DNA of 10,162 nucleotides, from NCBI GenBank assembly GCA_910592005.1, contig CAJVPP010004085.1, positions 1 to 10,162 of the forward strand, given 5' to 3'. This stretch comes from Funneliformis mosseae. Taxonomy: Eukaryota; Glomeromycota; Glomeromycetes; Glomerales; Glomeraceae. The notes below the pieces were generated by a model. That model saw nothing but the letters and a program-made list of their open reading frames with translations. It had not been told where the DNA came from and did not search any database. A program made the position numbers and the translations under genes. Positions 1 through 7,868 of the stretch are shown in pieces (positions within the stretch are counted from its first letter, which is position 1; each line of letters starts with the position of its first letter).

Positions 1-222
1 AATTTTACAAAATAATTTTAATAAAATATATTTAGAACTATAAGCGTTTTTGCCTGCTATGCCTTATTTTTCTCGTTAAAAAATCTAAATAAAGATGAAT
101 TGATATTTATTAGAGTATAATATTAATAAATCAGCTAAAATTGATAAAAACACTATAAGTTAATAAATTGTTATAATTTATTTCAATTTATTATAATTCA
201 CTAAATTACTAATTTATTAATT
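1..222. other. AT-rich stretch without a gene
   Basis: This stretch is almost entirely A and T, with many TTATAA and AATTTA words and stops in every frame. I see no RNA gene, clear repeat or conserved protein trace. It precedes the first decayed reading frame and may be its flank or a more eroded part of the same relic. Confidence 0.5.
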
Positions 223-1029
223 ATGCTTAATGCAATGGTTAAGATCATATTAGATAAAATTTATAATAAAATTATACCCAAACCTATCAATCTCTGTCTC
301 AGATATGATATAGAACATATTTTTAACTATCGACCTCAAACTGATAACTATCAGTATGAAAAAGTAGTTAAAATAGAAAAACAATACGATCATTTATCTA
401 TTATTAGACCTCATAAAACATTTCAGCAATGGGTTATTCGTATAAAAGCTCCTTTATAAGAACTACTTTCTAAGTGAAAATATAGTTTATACTATGTGTA
501 CTGCCTTTTCGGTTCATTTGGGCAAGTAGAATCCAAAATATACTATATTAATAGTAAGTTATATAAAGATCACTTCCAATATCATAGACCTAGTATCCAT
601 AAAAGTCAAATGGCTATTTGCTTTAAATGCTGGAAATTGGTGAAGATTACTGAAGTAGAGCCTAAAAAGGAATATTATAGTGGTTAGGAGAGATGGGCCT
701 ATGAAGTTGAGTTCAAAGATTTGATGAAAAATTATTAGAATTACTTTTGCTTTAAGGTCAAATCTGCAACTATAGTAAAAAATACTATGACAAGTACTCC
801 TGTTACCTCTGATAACCAAGAAATGATTTCACTAACCTCTAGTAAAATATTTATCTCATCTCTATATACAAAACAGCCAAAAGGCACTGTGTTGAGATTG
901 GGGGATGGAATAGAAATCATAATAGTTTAACTAACTGATTCTGATTATTACTTTCGACTGAATAATAACATTATTTATCCCAATTATATTCATAAATTAT
1001 TTTTTTGCGATTACATAATATATATGTAA
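223..1029 (+). pseudogene. Decayed ORF, block A (unknown protein)
   Basis: One frame (frame 1) reads protein-like sequence from ATG 223 to TAA 1027-1029, interrupted by stops at 457, 475, 685, 736 and 928 but with no frameshift needed. Residue content is that of a folded protein, not random AT-rich translation: tryptophans (QQWVIR, RWAYEVEF), prolines, and cysteines in YCLFGSFG and ICFKCWK. The CFKC pair with nearby Cys/His could be the remains of a zinc-binding site, but the partner ligands are incomplete. I do not recognise the family. It sits head of a run of + strand relics up to 4206 and could be the 5' part of one large gene. ATG 223 is simply the first Met after an upstream stop at 202; the true start is unknown. 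Confidence 0.45.
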
Positions 1030-1982
1030 TAAAATTATAGTTGAAGATGTAATCATATCACATGCTAACGCTATGTATGATCTGCCTATTCTGAGTTAGA
1101 TCTTCTAATCTATTTTAATAAAGTATTTTTTGAGAAGTTCAGGAAGATCAATGAAGTGATCTTGGGGATTCTTGATTGCTAGACAATATAACTATCAGTT
1201 TGAGAATTTCTATGCAACAGTTATCCAGTAAGCTTATAGGAATTATAAGAAAAGATCTGAATCTTTGGTAAAATGAGTTTGGAAAACGGTGAGAAATGAT
1301 GATACTTCTGATGATATGAAGTTTTTAAGTATAAAAAATGAATCAGAACAATCAAAATATATTTATTATAGGGATGGAAGACGTTATTATCCAGTAAGAA
1401 ATGATTATATATATGAGAAGATAACCCAATTATGGATATGATTAGATACAGTATCACACATACTTGTTGGAAAATTATTATATCAGCAAGGCTATACACT
1501 TGTTAGAGATGCATATTGGATTGACATATTAAAATGGCTATAAAATTCTGAATATTATCGTATTCATAAAAAATATGACTTTGAATACTTCATCAAAATT
1601 TCGGATTGTAAGAAATATAGTAGTAAATTGACAGAAATACAACATATATGTGATTCATAGTCATTAAAAAAATATGATATTCTAGAAAAGAATCTTACCA
1701 TAAATTTCTCAGATTTGGATGGTAATAGTGAGTTTGTGCTCTGAATTTTCTAGATCAGTCCTTAATCTAAATCCCGAATATTATATTAATAAAATAATAT
1801 ACTGTTCAGTCATGTGAAACACCTCAAAGCCAATGCATGAAGGGATATGTGACATAAATAAAATGTGTTTCTGATCCCTGTTAAAGCTTATAAAGTGCAT
1901 ATATGATGTAATAGTAATACACTACCAATTATCTGTATGAGTACGACTATCTGCTTATGCGATAAAATAATTTTACATATAA
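1030..1982 (+). pseudogene. Decayed ORF, block B, with an IQ-like motif
   Basis: Frame 2 gives coherent protein from about 1030 to 1740, then frame 0 continues from about 1740 to 1970, so one frameshift lies near 1735-1745. Internal stops are scattered. Readable patches include an IQ-like stretch at 1214-1255 (ATVIQ-stop-AYRNYKKR), then VWKTVRNDDTSDDMKFLSI, YYRDGRRYYPV, LYQQGYTLVRDAYWIDILKWL and YDFEYFIKISDCKKY. IQ motifs bind calmodulin or EF-hand light chains; only the I-Q-x-x-Y-R-x-x-x-x-R pattern is visible, so that role is a weak inference. The tail (LNPEYYINKIIY, KPMHEGICDINKMCF) may belong to a following domain. I associate this style of protein with multicopy genes of arbuscular mycorrhizal fungi. 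It directly follows block A in a new frame, so A and B may be one broken gene. Confidence 0.45.
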
Positions 1983-2019
1983 TAAATCGATCATCTCCAA
2001 AAAATATTTCTGAATTTTT

Positions 2020-2409
2020 TCTCTTACGTTCTAGAAAAATAATATATTAACTGATATGTATATTTACTCATTTCTGACTGAGAGATGGACTATTTCTACT
2101 ATATGAGGTTTACCTATTCTGACTGAAATATATTATATAATATTATCAGGTCATAATATTAAGTAAATAGATGAGAAATCTATATATGTATTACCTCCAA
2201 TATCTTTCTAAAGTCAAGATTTTCAATGCATATTTCTACATACCCTTATTCTCTAACACAAATTTTAGCGTAAGAGTTTGTTACATATTCTCTTATCTCT
2301 TCTCTCTAACACAAATACAAGCTCAGAGAGATATAAATGGAATCATTTAAAAGGATAGCATATGAAAATTTTCGTTCAGGTCGCTTATTCTATATTAATA
2401 ATACTAAAT
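2020..2409 (+). pseudogene. Decayed ORF, block C (unknown protein)
   Basis: Frame 1 from about 2020 reads with scattered stops but protein-like content: ILTDMYIYSFLTERWTIST, GLPILTEIYYII, KSIYVLPPISF and SNTNTSSERYKWNHLKG. From 2361 a different frame (frame 0) gives YENFRSGRLFYINNTKLC, so a further frameshift is likely near 2355. No domain is recognised. It lies between block B and block D on the same strand with no clear separating signal, consistent with one long degraded gene. Confidence is low because AT-rich sequence can give protein-like text by chance; the tryptophans and prolines argue for a real origin. Confidence 0.3.
2251..2330. repeat. 13-bp direct repeat with short hairpins
   Basis: CTCTAACACAAAT occurs at 2251-2263 and 2304-2316, 53 bases apart. 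Each copy is followed by a possible short stem: TAAGAG (2271-2276) with CTCTTA (2290-2295), and CTCTCT (2302-2307) with AGAGAG (2325-2330). It could be a local duplication or the eroded edge of a small element. Block C reads through it, so function as a separate element is unproven. Confidence 0.3.
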
Positions 2410-2410
2410 T

Positions 2411-3487
2411 ATGTCTTCTGAACTATATTCAAAAATTTACAATTTTTTAGTAACAGCTAAATAAGAATATATTACCGCCACCTCAGTTATTTATCAGGAA
2501 ATAAAAGATGACCCTTGGATTTCGCAAAATAATTTGAGAAGTATTGTGGATCAGGCTATAGGATTTGCTAATAATTTGTATGCCAAAGAACCTACGCGTC
2601 AATTAAAACTACTTCGAATACTTCCTCAGATTAGTTGTTAATCTTTATTAATATTTTTTTCACTAAATGATGATATTATGTGATCTACTCTTAGGAATGG
2701 GGCTGAAATAATAGTGTAATCATCCTATTAGCCTGCATCTAAAGAAACTATTTTCTTGAACTGTATGGAGGGTATTTAAACTATCGCCTATATTTTTAAT
2801 TATTCTATTAGTTCTGCCCTAAGAATAATTCTCAATGCATAAGGGAGTGGTTAGTCCATAGGATATTATGTAGTTATTTTAGTATCACACAAGGTTTCAT
2901 CAGCGTGATGGCTACACTAAGATGTTAACATTGCATATATACTGATAGCGCATGCGTTTTTAATGATGAAATTCTTGTATTACTAAAACTAATGCATTAT
3001 CTATTAATATTAGTTTGAAATCGCTTTTGAAGGAGTCTGCAGTTTGCGTGATATAAGAGCAGTCAAAATAAATAAAGAGATACCTCTAAACATAGATGAG
3101 ATAAAGAAAAATATAAATGAGTTGAAGGTCAAACTCAAGAAAAATACAACAATGCCGATTAACCAGCATCTATACTATAGTATAAATAGTGTGAATATTT
3201 CTGAATTATCATGAATGGACCCTCTAGCTAGTCAAGTAATTTCTAATGAGTCAGAAATTATACAAAATCTACCAGGGCAATTTAAGCATACTTTTATGAA
3301 ACCAGCATGACAAATGGTACCTTCATCTCTCCTGTCTACAATGAAAAGGAAATGTAATGAATTTGTTACTACTTTCATTGAGAATCGTAAAATTGACTTA
3401 CTAAGAAAACTTATACATGATGGGACATGAAAGGAAATAGAGAATGAGCTCGCAATAGTTGCAGAAAAAATTTTGAACACATTGTAG
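2411..3487 (+). pseudogene. Decayed ORF, block D, helical protein
   Basis: ATG 2411 opens a frame (frame 2) that keeps protein character to the TAG at 3485-3487. Stops occur early (2462, 2639) and repeatedly to about 3010. Readable parts are SSELYSKIYNFL, IYQEIKDDPWISQNNLRSI, LLRILPQISC, TIAYIFNYSISSALRII, then after 3041 SLRDIRAVKINKEIPLNID, EIKKNINELKVKLKKN and MKRKCNEFVTTFIENRKID, ending in IENELAIVAEKILNTL. Between about 2890 and 3040 the best text moves between frames (HQRDGYTKMLTLHIY at 2898-2942; NDEILVLLKLMHYLL near 2962-3006), so two or more compensating indels are likely. The C-terminal half is rich in Lys, Glu, Leu and Ile and probably helical. Function unknown. It is followed after 50 bases by the better-preserved relic at 3537. 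Confidence 0.5.
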
Positions 3488-3536
3488 ATATTTTTTGTAA
3501 TATCTAGTTATTTCCTACTCACTGCTTATGTTTTTT

Positions 3537-4206
3537 ATGAATATTAAAAGTGATTCTTAGAATAATCCAGCATTTGAAATGAATTTTGTGAATTCCTTAA
3601 ATGAAGGTACTAATATAATTAATGTGATAGTACCAGCCTTCTGAGCAACATTGAAGAATCTTTCTCTAGGAAAAACCATTCATTAGCAGTTCTAAATGTC
3701 AAAGTAGTGCCAGTATAGATAGAAAAGCTGATGGACGATTTGGGAGATAGCCAGATGTTATATTTGTAATAAAACACAATAGAAAAAATTATGAACTTTT
3801 ATTTACCGAATGCTCTCGCTTATCATGTACGACAAAAAAAGAAAGAGATGATCAAGTGAAGTTGTAACGTGAGATTAATGATGAGATGTACTGGATTCGT
3901 AAAAGTTGTAAGCTTGATAAGGATGAATTTAGCATTATTAAAGTACAGATAGCTGGAAAAAAATTATGTTTGAGCGTTCTTATAAGGGATATGAGTGAGG
4001 TTCATCAATATTATCATCTTCATGAATCAGAAATTCTGGTTCAACTATCAGATCTATCTATTGTAGAAAAATTCGTAAAAATATTATTGATATTATGAAA
4101 TATTCTGATCATTAATATGAGCATACTGTATAATGCACCTTTAAAAAGATCAAATCGGAATGTAAAAAAAAGCTCTACAATTTTTTCACCTATGCGAGAT
4201 AACTAA
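3537..4206 (+). pseudogene. Broken member of an 'RxPDVIF...ECSR' multicopy family
   Basis: ATG 3537 starts NIKSDS-stop-NNPAFEMNFVNSLNEGTN in frame 0. A single-base frameshift near 3675-3680 moves to frame 1, which gives SSSKCQSSASIDRKADGRF, R-stop-PDVIFVIKHN, ELLFTECSRLSC, WIRKSCKLDKDEFSI, VQIAGKKLCLSVLIRDMSEV and HQYYHLHESEILVQLSD, ending at TAA 4204-4206. Internal stops lie at about 3558, 3642, 3748, 3865 and 4096. The pattern of a PD followed 17 residues later by E-C-S-R after hydrophobic strands recalls PD-(D/E)xK nuclease folds, but no lysine is in the usual place, so nuclease activity is only a suggestion. I recognise the style as a family repeated many times in mycorrhizal fungal genomes, of unknown function. 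The region 3886-4098 is an uninterrupted 70-codon remnant. Confidence 0.6.
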
Positions 4207-4780
4207 AATTTCTTAAAATTTTTTATTATGTATTTTTATTTTTTACTGTATCAATAAAGTGATCCTTGTGGTCGATTTTACAAATATACATTCATGTTTT
4301 TATATGAAGCATATATCGAATAATAAAATTTTCTTGGCAAATTTTAGCAAACAATATTCACCTAAATTATGTGATCATTTTTCTTGTCAAAATTTCAGCG
4401 ATCTTAGGTCACCCAAAATCACGTGAGATTTTTTTATTTTGAATGCTCATTCATCAGCAAATTAATAGACATTAGAGTTATCATATTTGTTCTATGTTTT
4501 GTGACGATCGTAGCCAGAATTGTGAAATAGGAAGATAAGCAATCGCAAAACAAATTAGTAAAAAATTTATTATCTGTACTGCGAAAAATGTGATCCTGTA
4601 TTAATGCTAGCTGGTAAAAGTGATCAGTATTAGAGGCGCATATGTGATTTGATCGAAGTTGTATTACTAGCAGATCTCTCGTGATATTTACGTGTAATTT
4701 TATTTTTAATGCTATGTTCTATGCTAGAAGTAAATTTCTTCTATGCAAACTTTTTTTTGCGCAAAACTATATCTAATAAA
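4207..4780. other. Non-coding AT-rich spacer
   Basis: Stops in all frames and long T and A runs (for example 4426-4436) indicate no coding. It holds the 50-bp direct repeat at 4331-4430 and four GTGATC words at 4259, 4371, 4590 and 4620, the last two opening similar 30-base stretches. It separates the 223-4206 relics from the relic starting at 4781 and may contain the remains of an element end, but no target-site duplication or terminal inverted repeat could be identified by eye. Confidence 0.5.
4331..4430. repeat. Diverged tandem direct repeat, 2 x 50 bp
   Basis: Unit 1 (4331-4380) and unit 2 (4381-4430) both begin TTCTTGnCAA and share an nATTTnAGC core and a TCAC-C-AAAT--GTGA pattern near their ends. 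Many mismatches are C/T or G/A exchanges, for example CACC versus CACCC and TATGTGAT versus CACGTGAG. Alignment in the middle needs one compensated indel. This looks like an old duplication that decayed by transitions. It lies outside any decayed gene. Confidence 0.45.
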
Positions 4781-5340
4781 ATGTTCTATTCTGACTATAA
4801 ACACATTATCGATAGACTATCTAAAAGTTTTGTTAAGAGAGCGTGCTAGAGACTCTTGTATTATTCTAAAGACCCTATCCCATTAGAATCTATTTCTGAG
4901 AAGTCTGAACGAATTGAATCCTATTTGAAGCACACATTAGAGATTTATAAGAATTCATTAAATAGGAAATGCAAAATTATGACTCAGGAAAAAATATTGC
5001 ATCCTCGAAGCTGGCCAGAATGCAATGTATTTCCAGCAATACTGGCTATATATGTTGCAGATAATAAAACCTAAACTAATAATACTACTTGGCCAGAGAT
5101 GCTAAAGCATGATCATGAGGAAGAAAACAATCGCTGGATTATAGATGAGCTTAAAGTACTATCTCAGCACCTGCTTGATTATAATAGACAAACTTTTGAG
5201 AAATTTATGCATGACATAGAAAAGAAATATAGAGAGCAGGTTAATGCTAATAAGAAATTGCAAGACAAATTGAGAACTTAAAGTTGCAGGTGCAGGAGGC
5301 AGAAAAAGAGCTGGCATCTATGAAGTTGGATTTTCATTAG
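4781..5340 (+). pseudogene. Broken gene for a helical/coiled-coil protein
   Basis: ATG 4781 opens frame 2, broken by TAG 4847-4849 and TAA 5072-5074. A single-base frameshift near 5270 then moves to frame 1, ending at TAG 5338-5340. Readable parts: MFYSDYKHIIDRLSKSFVKR, YYSKDPIPLESISEKSERIE, YLKHTLEIYKNSLNRK, MTQEKILHPRSWPECNVFPA, then a charged helical tail (LSQHLLDYNRQTFEKFMHD, EKKYREQVNANKKLQDK, LQVQEAEKELASMKLDF). The C-terminal third has heptad-like leucine spacing and probably forms a coiled coil. The family is not recognised. It converges on the packaging ATPase relic, with a 3' overlap of about 23 bases (5318-5340). It may be a structural or accessory gene of the same element, or an independent neighbour. 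Confidence 0.55.
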
Positions 5341-6089
5341 TGAGAATTTGATCCCAGCTGATACATATCCTATACGGATGCTCACGGGGTACAGTTAAAT
5401 CAAAATAATGAATTTATGTTCACATAAAGCCTTATCAATAATCTTAATCACATTACGCCAGTCATTAGCATATTGACGTACAATATGACTCAGATTGTTT
5501 GCAATACATAATCCATTAAATAGGCAGATATGTATGAGATTTTTTTGTATTATCTTTGAGCAGTCAAAATAACTCTGGGATATATATATCGAACTGATGT
5601 TATAGTGACGCCCTTTGACGAAATAAGAAATAATTTTCTCTTACACTTTCTTTAAATCAATGCATAGATCTTCAAATATAACTACTATAGCTCTATTTAG
5701 AGAAAATGAATCTATCTTAGGAATTTATTTGACTTTAAAGCTCGAAATGTAATATTTTCACCATATGGCTTTAGATTATTAGCAATTATTTGGTAAGCCA
5801 ATTTGAGATACAAATATTTCGGCTCTTTGATTTGGTGGCCAATTAATAACAAATCATTATTTTTAATATATCTACTTCCATCTTTTTTTCCATTAAATAT
5901 TTGATAAAGCTTAGTTTTGAGCATGAGATTAAGAACCTCATTAGTTTTTCCTGAATTTGTACAGTCATTGATTAGAAGTGTGAAAGTCCATTAGGAGACA
6001 TTCAGATGACCATTATATTTTTTGGCATCTTTAATCTCGTTAATATAGTATACTAGCCTATCAACTGGCTCAAGTTTTTTTATTTTCAT
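5318..6089 (-). pseudogene. Decayed A32-like (FtsK/HerA) DNA-packaging ATPase
   Basis: Read on the minus strand from ATG 6089 to TAG 5318-5320, about 257 codons, typical for A32-type packaging ATPases. Pieces in order: KIKKLEPVDRLVYYINEIKD; a P-loop remnant NSGKT (5943-5957), whose first P-loop position is now Asp; ILLIGH-like text ([20 protein letters not shown]); a Walker B strand AIVVIFEDL (5665-5691); KGRHYNISSIYISQSYF, the conserved 'arginine-His then Gln' strand after Walker B; and FDLTVPREHPY near the end. Damage: TAA 5991-5993, TAA 5641-5643, and single-base frameshifts near 5715 and 5398. In polintons, polinton-like viruses and giant viruses this ATPase drives genome packaging into capsids. 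It lies downstream of the nuclease and integrase relics on the same strand. The P-loop glycine loss and stops make it inactive. Assignment is from motif order; a HerA/FtsK relative outside mobile elements is less likely. Confidence 0.68.
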
Positions 6090-6152
6090 AGTAAGCTAAC
6101 TATTAATAATGATATACTAAAAAATATCAGACTGATTTATCAGTCCTCCCTT

Positions 6153-6626
6153 TTATTCCTCTGTTTTATTTAAGAATCCTTTCTCGATTAGTATATATCT
6201 GATATATGACAGAAGATCAGCATAATAGGAAACTTCGATAAGGTATATATCTTATTTCTTATATATATCTCGCTTCTTCTGATCACGTATTTTCTGTTCA
6301 TCTAAATCTATCTATCCTCTCTTATGAAACATTGAATTAAGGCTATAGTGTTACCTGCCATGAAATTCGAATCCTAGTTGTAACTCTTCATTATATCTAT
6401 CAAGTTGCATTTCATGCAAAAAATTTAGCCTACATAATGGAAATCTCTTGCCTAGTAGATCCTCAAAAATATATTGTACAGTTCTTTCAGTAGTGTGGTG
6501 GCAAAGAGGACACTATTCAAATTTTTTCATAATATACTTTAATGAATACTCTCATTGATGCGCACTATTTTTATAAGGCTAAAGATATATATCATAACCA
6601 TTTATTTGCCAGTCTTTTCAAAGCAT
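6153..6626 (-). pseudogene. Decayed CxxC + restriction-endonuclease-like protein
   Basis: Minus strand, ATG 6624-6626 to TAA 6153-6155, 158 codons, one frame throughout with no indel. Internal stops begin at 6618, 6579, 6552, 6513, 6351, 6312 and 6252. N-terminal part: DWQINGYDIYL and PYKNSAHQ; a CPLC knuckle (6501-6512) followed by [40 protein letters not shown]; then FEFHGR-stop-HYS (6354-6374), LDEQKIRDQKKRDIYKK and DIYLIEVSYYADLLSYIR. This order (zinc knuckle, 'ExDG-QH'-type strand, 'QKxxDxxK' helix, 'LIxIPY'-type strand) matches PD-(D/E)xK endonuclease-like proteins (Vsr-like) found in large DNA viruses and their relics. The usual Asp of ExDG is His here. Its start overlaps the integrase end by about 25 bases, suggesting compact viral-style packing. 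Confidence 0.62.
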
Positions 6627-7819
6627 AGTCTACTATGTTTTTTAGTAAATTGATGAGCTTTGGTTAATTGATCATCAACAACTCGAACATAATGAACAAA
6701 TTCAGTATAGTGATATTTTCACATAAATTCATCAGGCGGGTATTCGATTTTATCAAGTTCTTCAATTACTTGAAGTTCCTCATATTTAAAAGGTCTTTTA
6801 GGATTTCGTCCTATCAGATGAGCAGTTGATTCAATGGATTCATCCTCAAGATAATATAAGACAGGCTGTGGTAGATTTTTTCTAATAATAACTCTTTTTA
6901 TCTTAAAGACACGCAAACTCCAATATGGATTAGTTGCTCTACGTCTATGGTCTCTTTTCAACTTATCTGCTTTTAATAGATATCTAACCGCTATACCTTT
7001 TTGTAATTTTATCTCTTTATCTTTTCTGATTGCACGCTTAGATTTTTTAGAAGGTTTTGATTTAATTTCTTTCAAAGTCATAACACGAGCTGATGACATT
7101 CCAATAAGGTGAGTTTTACTGTTATTCAGATAATCAATATACTTCTTAAGGATTCTCTTAAATATCCTTGATCGCTTCCTATCAGTTAATCGTCCCTCTA
7201 TAGTATATTAGACTTTATATGTTAATTTTGCTATTATTTTCTTAAATGCTTTAATAAAAGTCAGACTTTCAAAACTATAAAGGTCAACAACATGTATTGT
7301 AATATTATACTATTGCATTCCTCATGAAAATGCATCTCGGAATGAAGCATCACTATCAGTCATTAATAATTTTGGCCAAGTAAGAGGGTTGGAAGGATCC
7401 TCATAGATATCTTTAATTGCAATTCAGATTTCTAAGCTATTTTTTAATGTTAGTGTACGTCTGTCCTTAAAATATGTTATCACGTTAATAACTAGAAGAG
7501 TGCAAATAAATACCCTTTCACCATCTCGATCATGAGTATGAAGCAATATATCGCATTGATAGACTTTGTTTGAAACCTTAATCTTTGAAAAACTTGCCTC
7601 AGCTTTACAAGGTAATGGGTGTCGATGAATTTAATAGCTGTATTGATATCCTAATCACTTTGTAATATCCTGCAATTGGAAACTTCAGAACCCTTCGTCT
7701 TAACATTTTTTTTGCAATTTCTTAGCATTCAGATAAAATTCAGGAATATTATAATTCAGAAGTCTACACACAATGCGAAGCTCTTCATTAGGATCTATTA
7801 TAATTTGCGGTTGGCTCAT
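6602..7819 (-). pseudogene. Decayed rve-type (DDE) integrase
   Basis: Minus strand, ATG 7817-7819 to TAA 6602-6604, 406 codons in one frame with no frameshift. Nine internal stops begin at 7700, 7685, 7655, 7631, 7424, 7322, 7310, 7208 and 6719. Order: SQPQIIIDPNEELRIVCRLL; a helical N-terminal part; catalytic core strands VYQCDILLHTHDRDGERVFI (first Asp 7550-7552) and WPKLLMTDSDASFRDAF (second Asp 7355-7357); SFESLTFIKAF (candidate Glu 7268-7270), giving D-x64-D-x28-E; LNNSKTHLIGMSSARVMTL, the helix typical after an rve core; and a basic C-terminal part with KPSKKSKRAIRKDK, VRYLLKADKLKRD and PYWSLRVFKIKRV. The 126-codon piece 6719-7099 is uninterrupted. Such integrases insert polintons, gypsy-type retroelements and Ginger elements; linkage to an A32-like ATPase favours a polinton-like source. 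The third acidic residue is the least certain. Confidence 0.7.
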
Positions 7820-7868
7820 TCTTAAGGTAGGATTATTATGATGATACTATAAATTAGGATGAAATACT
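7820..7868. promoter_or_regulatory. 49-bp divergent intergenic region
   Basis: This short AT-rich gap separates the integrase start on the minus strand (7819) from the coiled-coil/gag start on the plus strand (7869). It contains TATAAAT at 7848-7854, only 14 bases before the plus-strand ATG, too close for an ordinary TATA box. A shared bidirectional promoter is possible, but the gap could also be the scar where two elements joined. No other motif is visible. Confidence 0.3.

Noticed and set aside
559..819. Minus-strand 86-codon open frame
   Set aside because: Antisense to block A and rich in Phe/Ile/Leu as expected from AT-rich sequence; no recognisable motif.
1221..1499. Minus-strand 92-codon open frame
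   Set aside because: It is antisense to block B, which has better protein character (WIDILKWL, RRYYPV); the minus frame is a low-complexity Ile/Leu/His-rich shadow.
3232..3480. Minus-strand 82-codon open frame
   Set aside because: Antisense shadow of block D, whose plus-strand helical Lys/Glu pattern continues on both sides of it.
4331..4430. CRISPR-like array
   Set aside because: Only two diverged, directly abutting 50-bp units with no spacers, in a eukaryotic-type context.
5341..5427. Extension of the + strand coiled-coil gene to TAA 5425-5427
   Set aside because: The text (YTDAHGVQLNQNNEF) is antisense to FDLTVPREHPY, which fits the ATPase C-terminus; two adjacent stops at 5338-5343 also favour ending the gene there.
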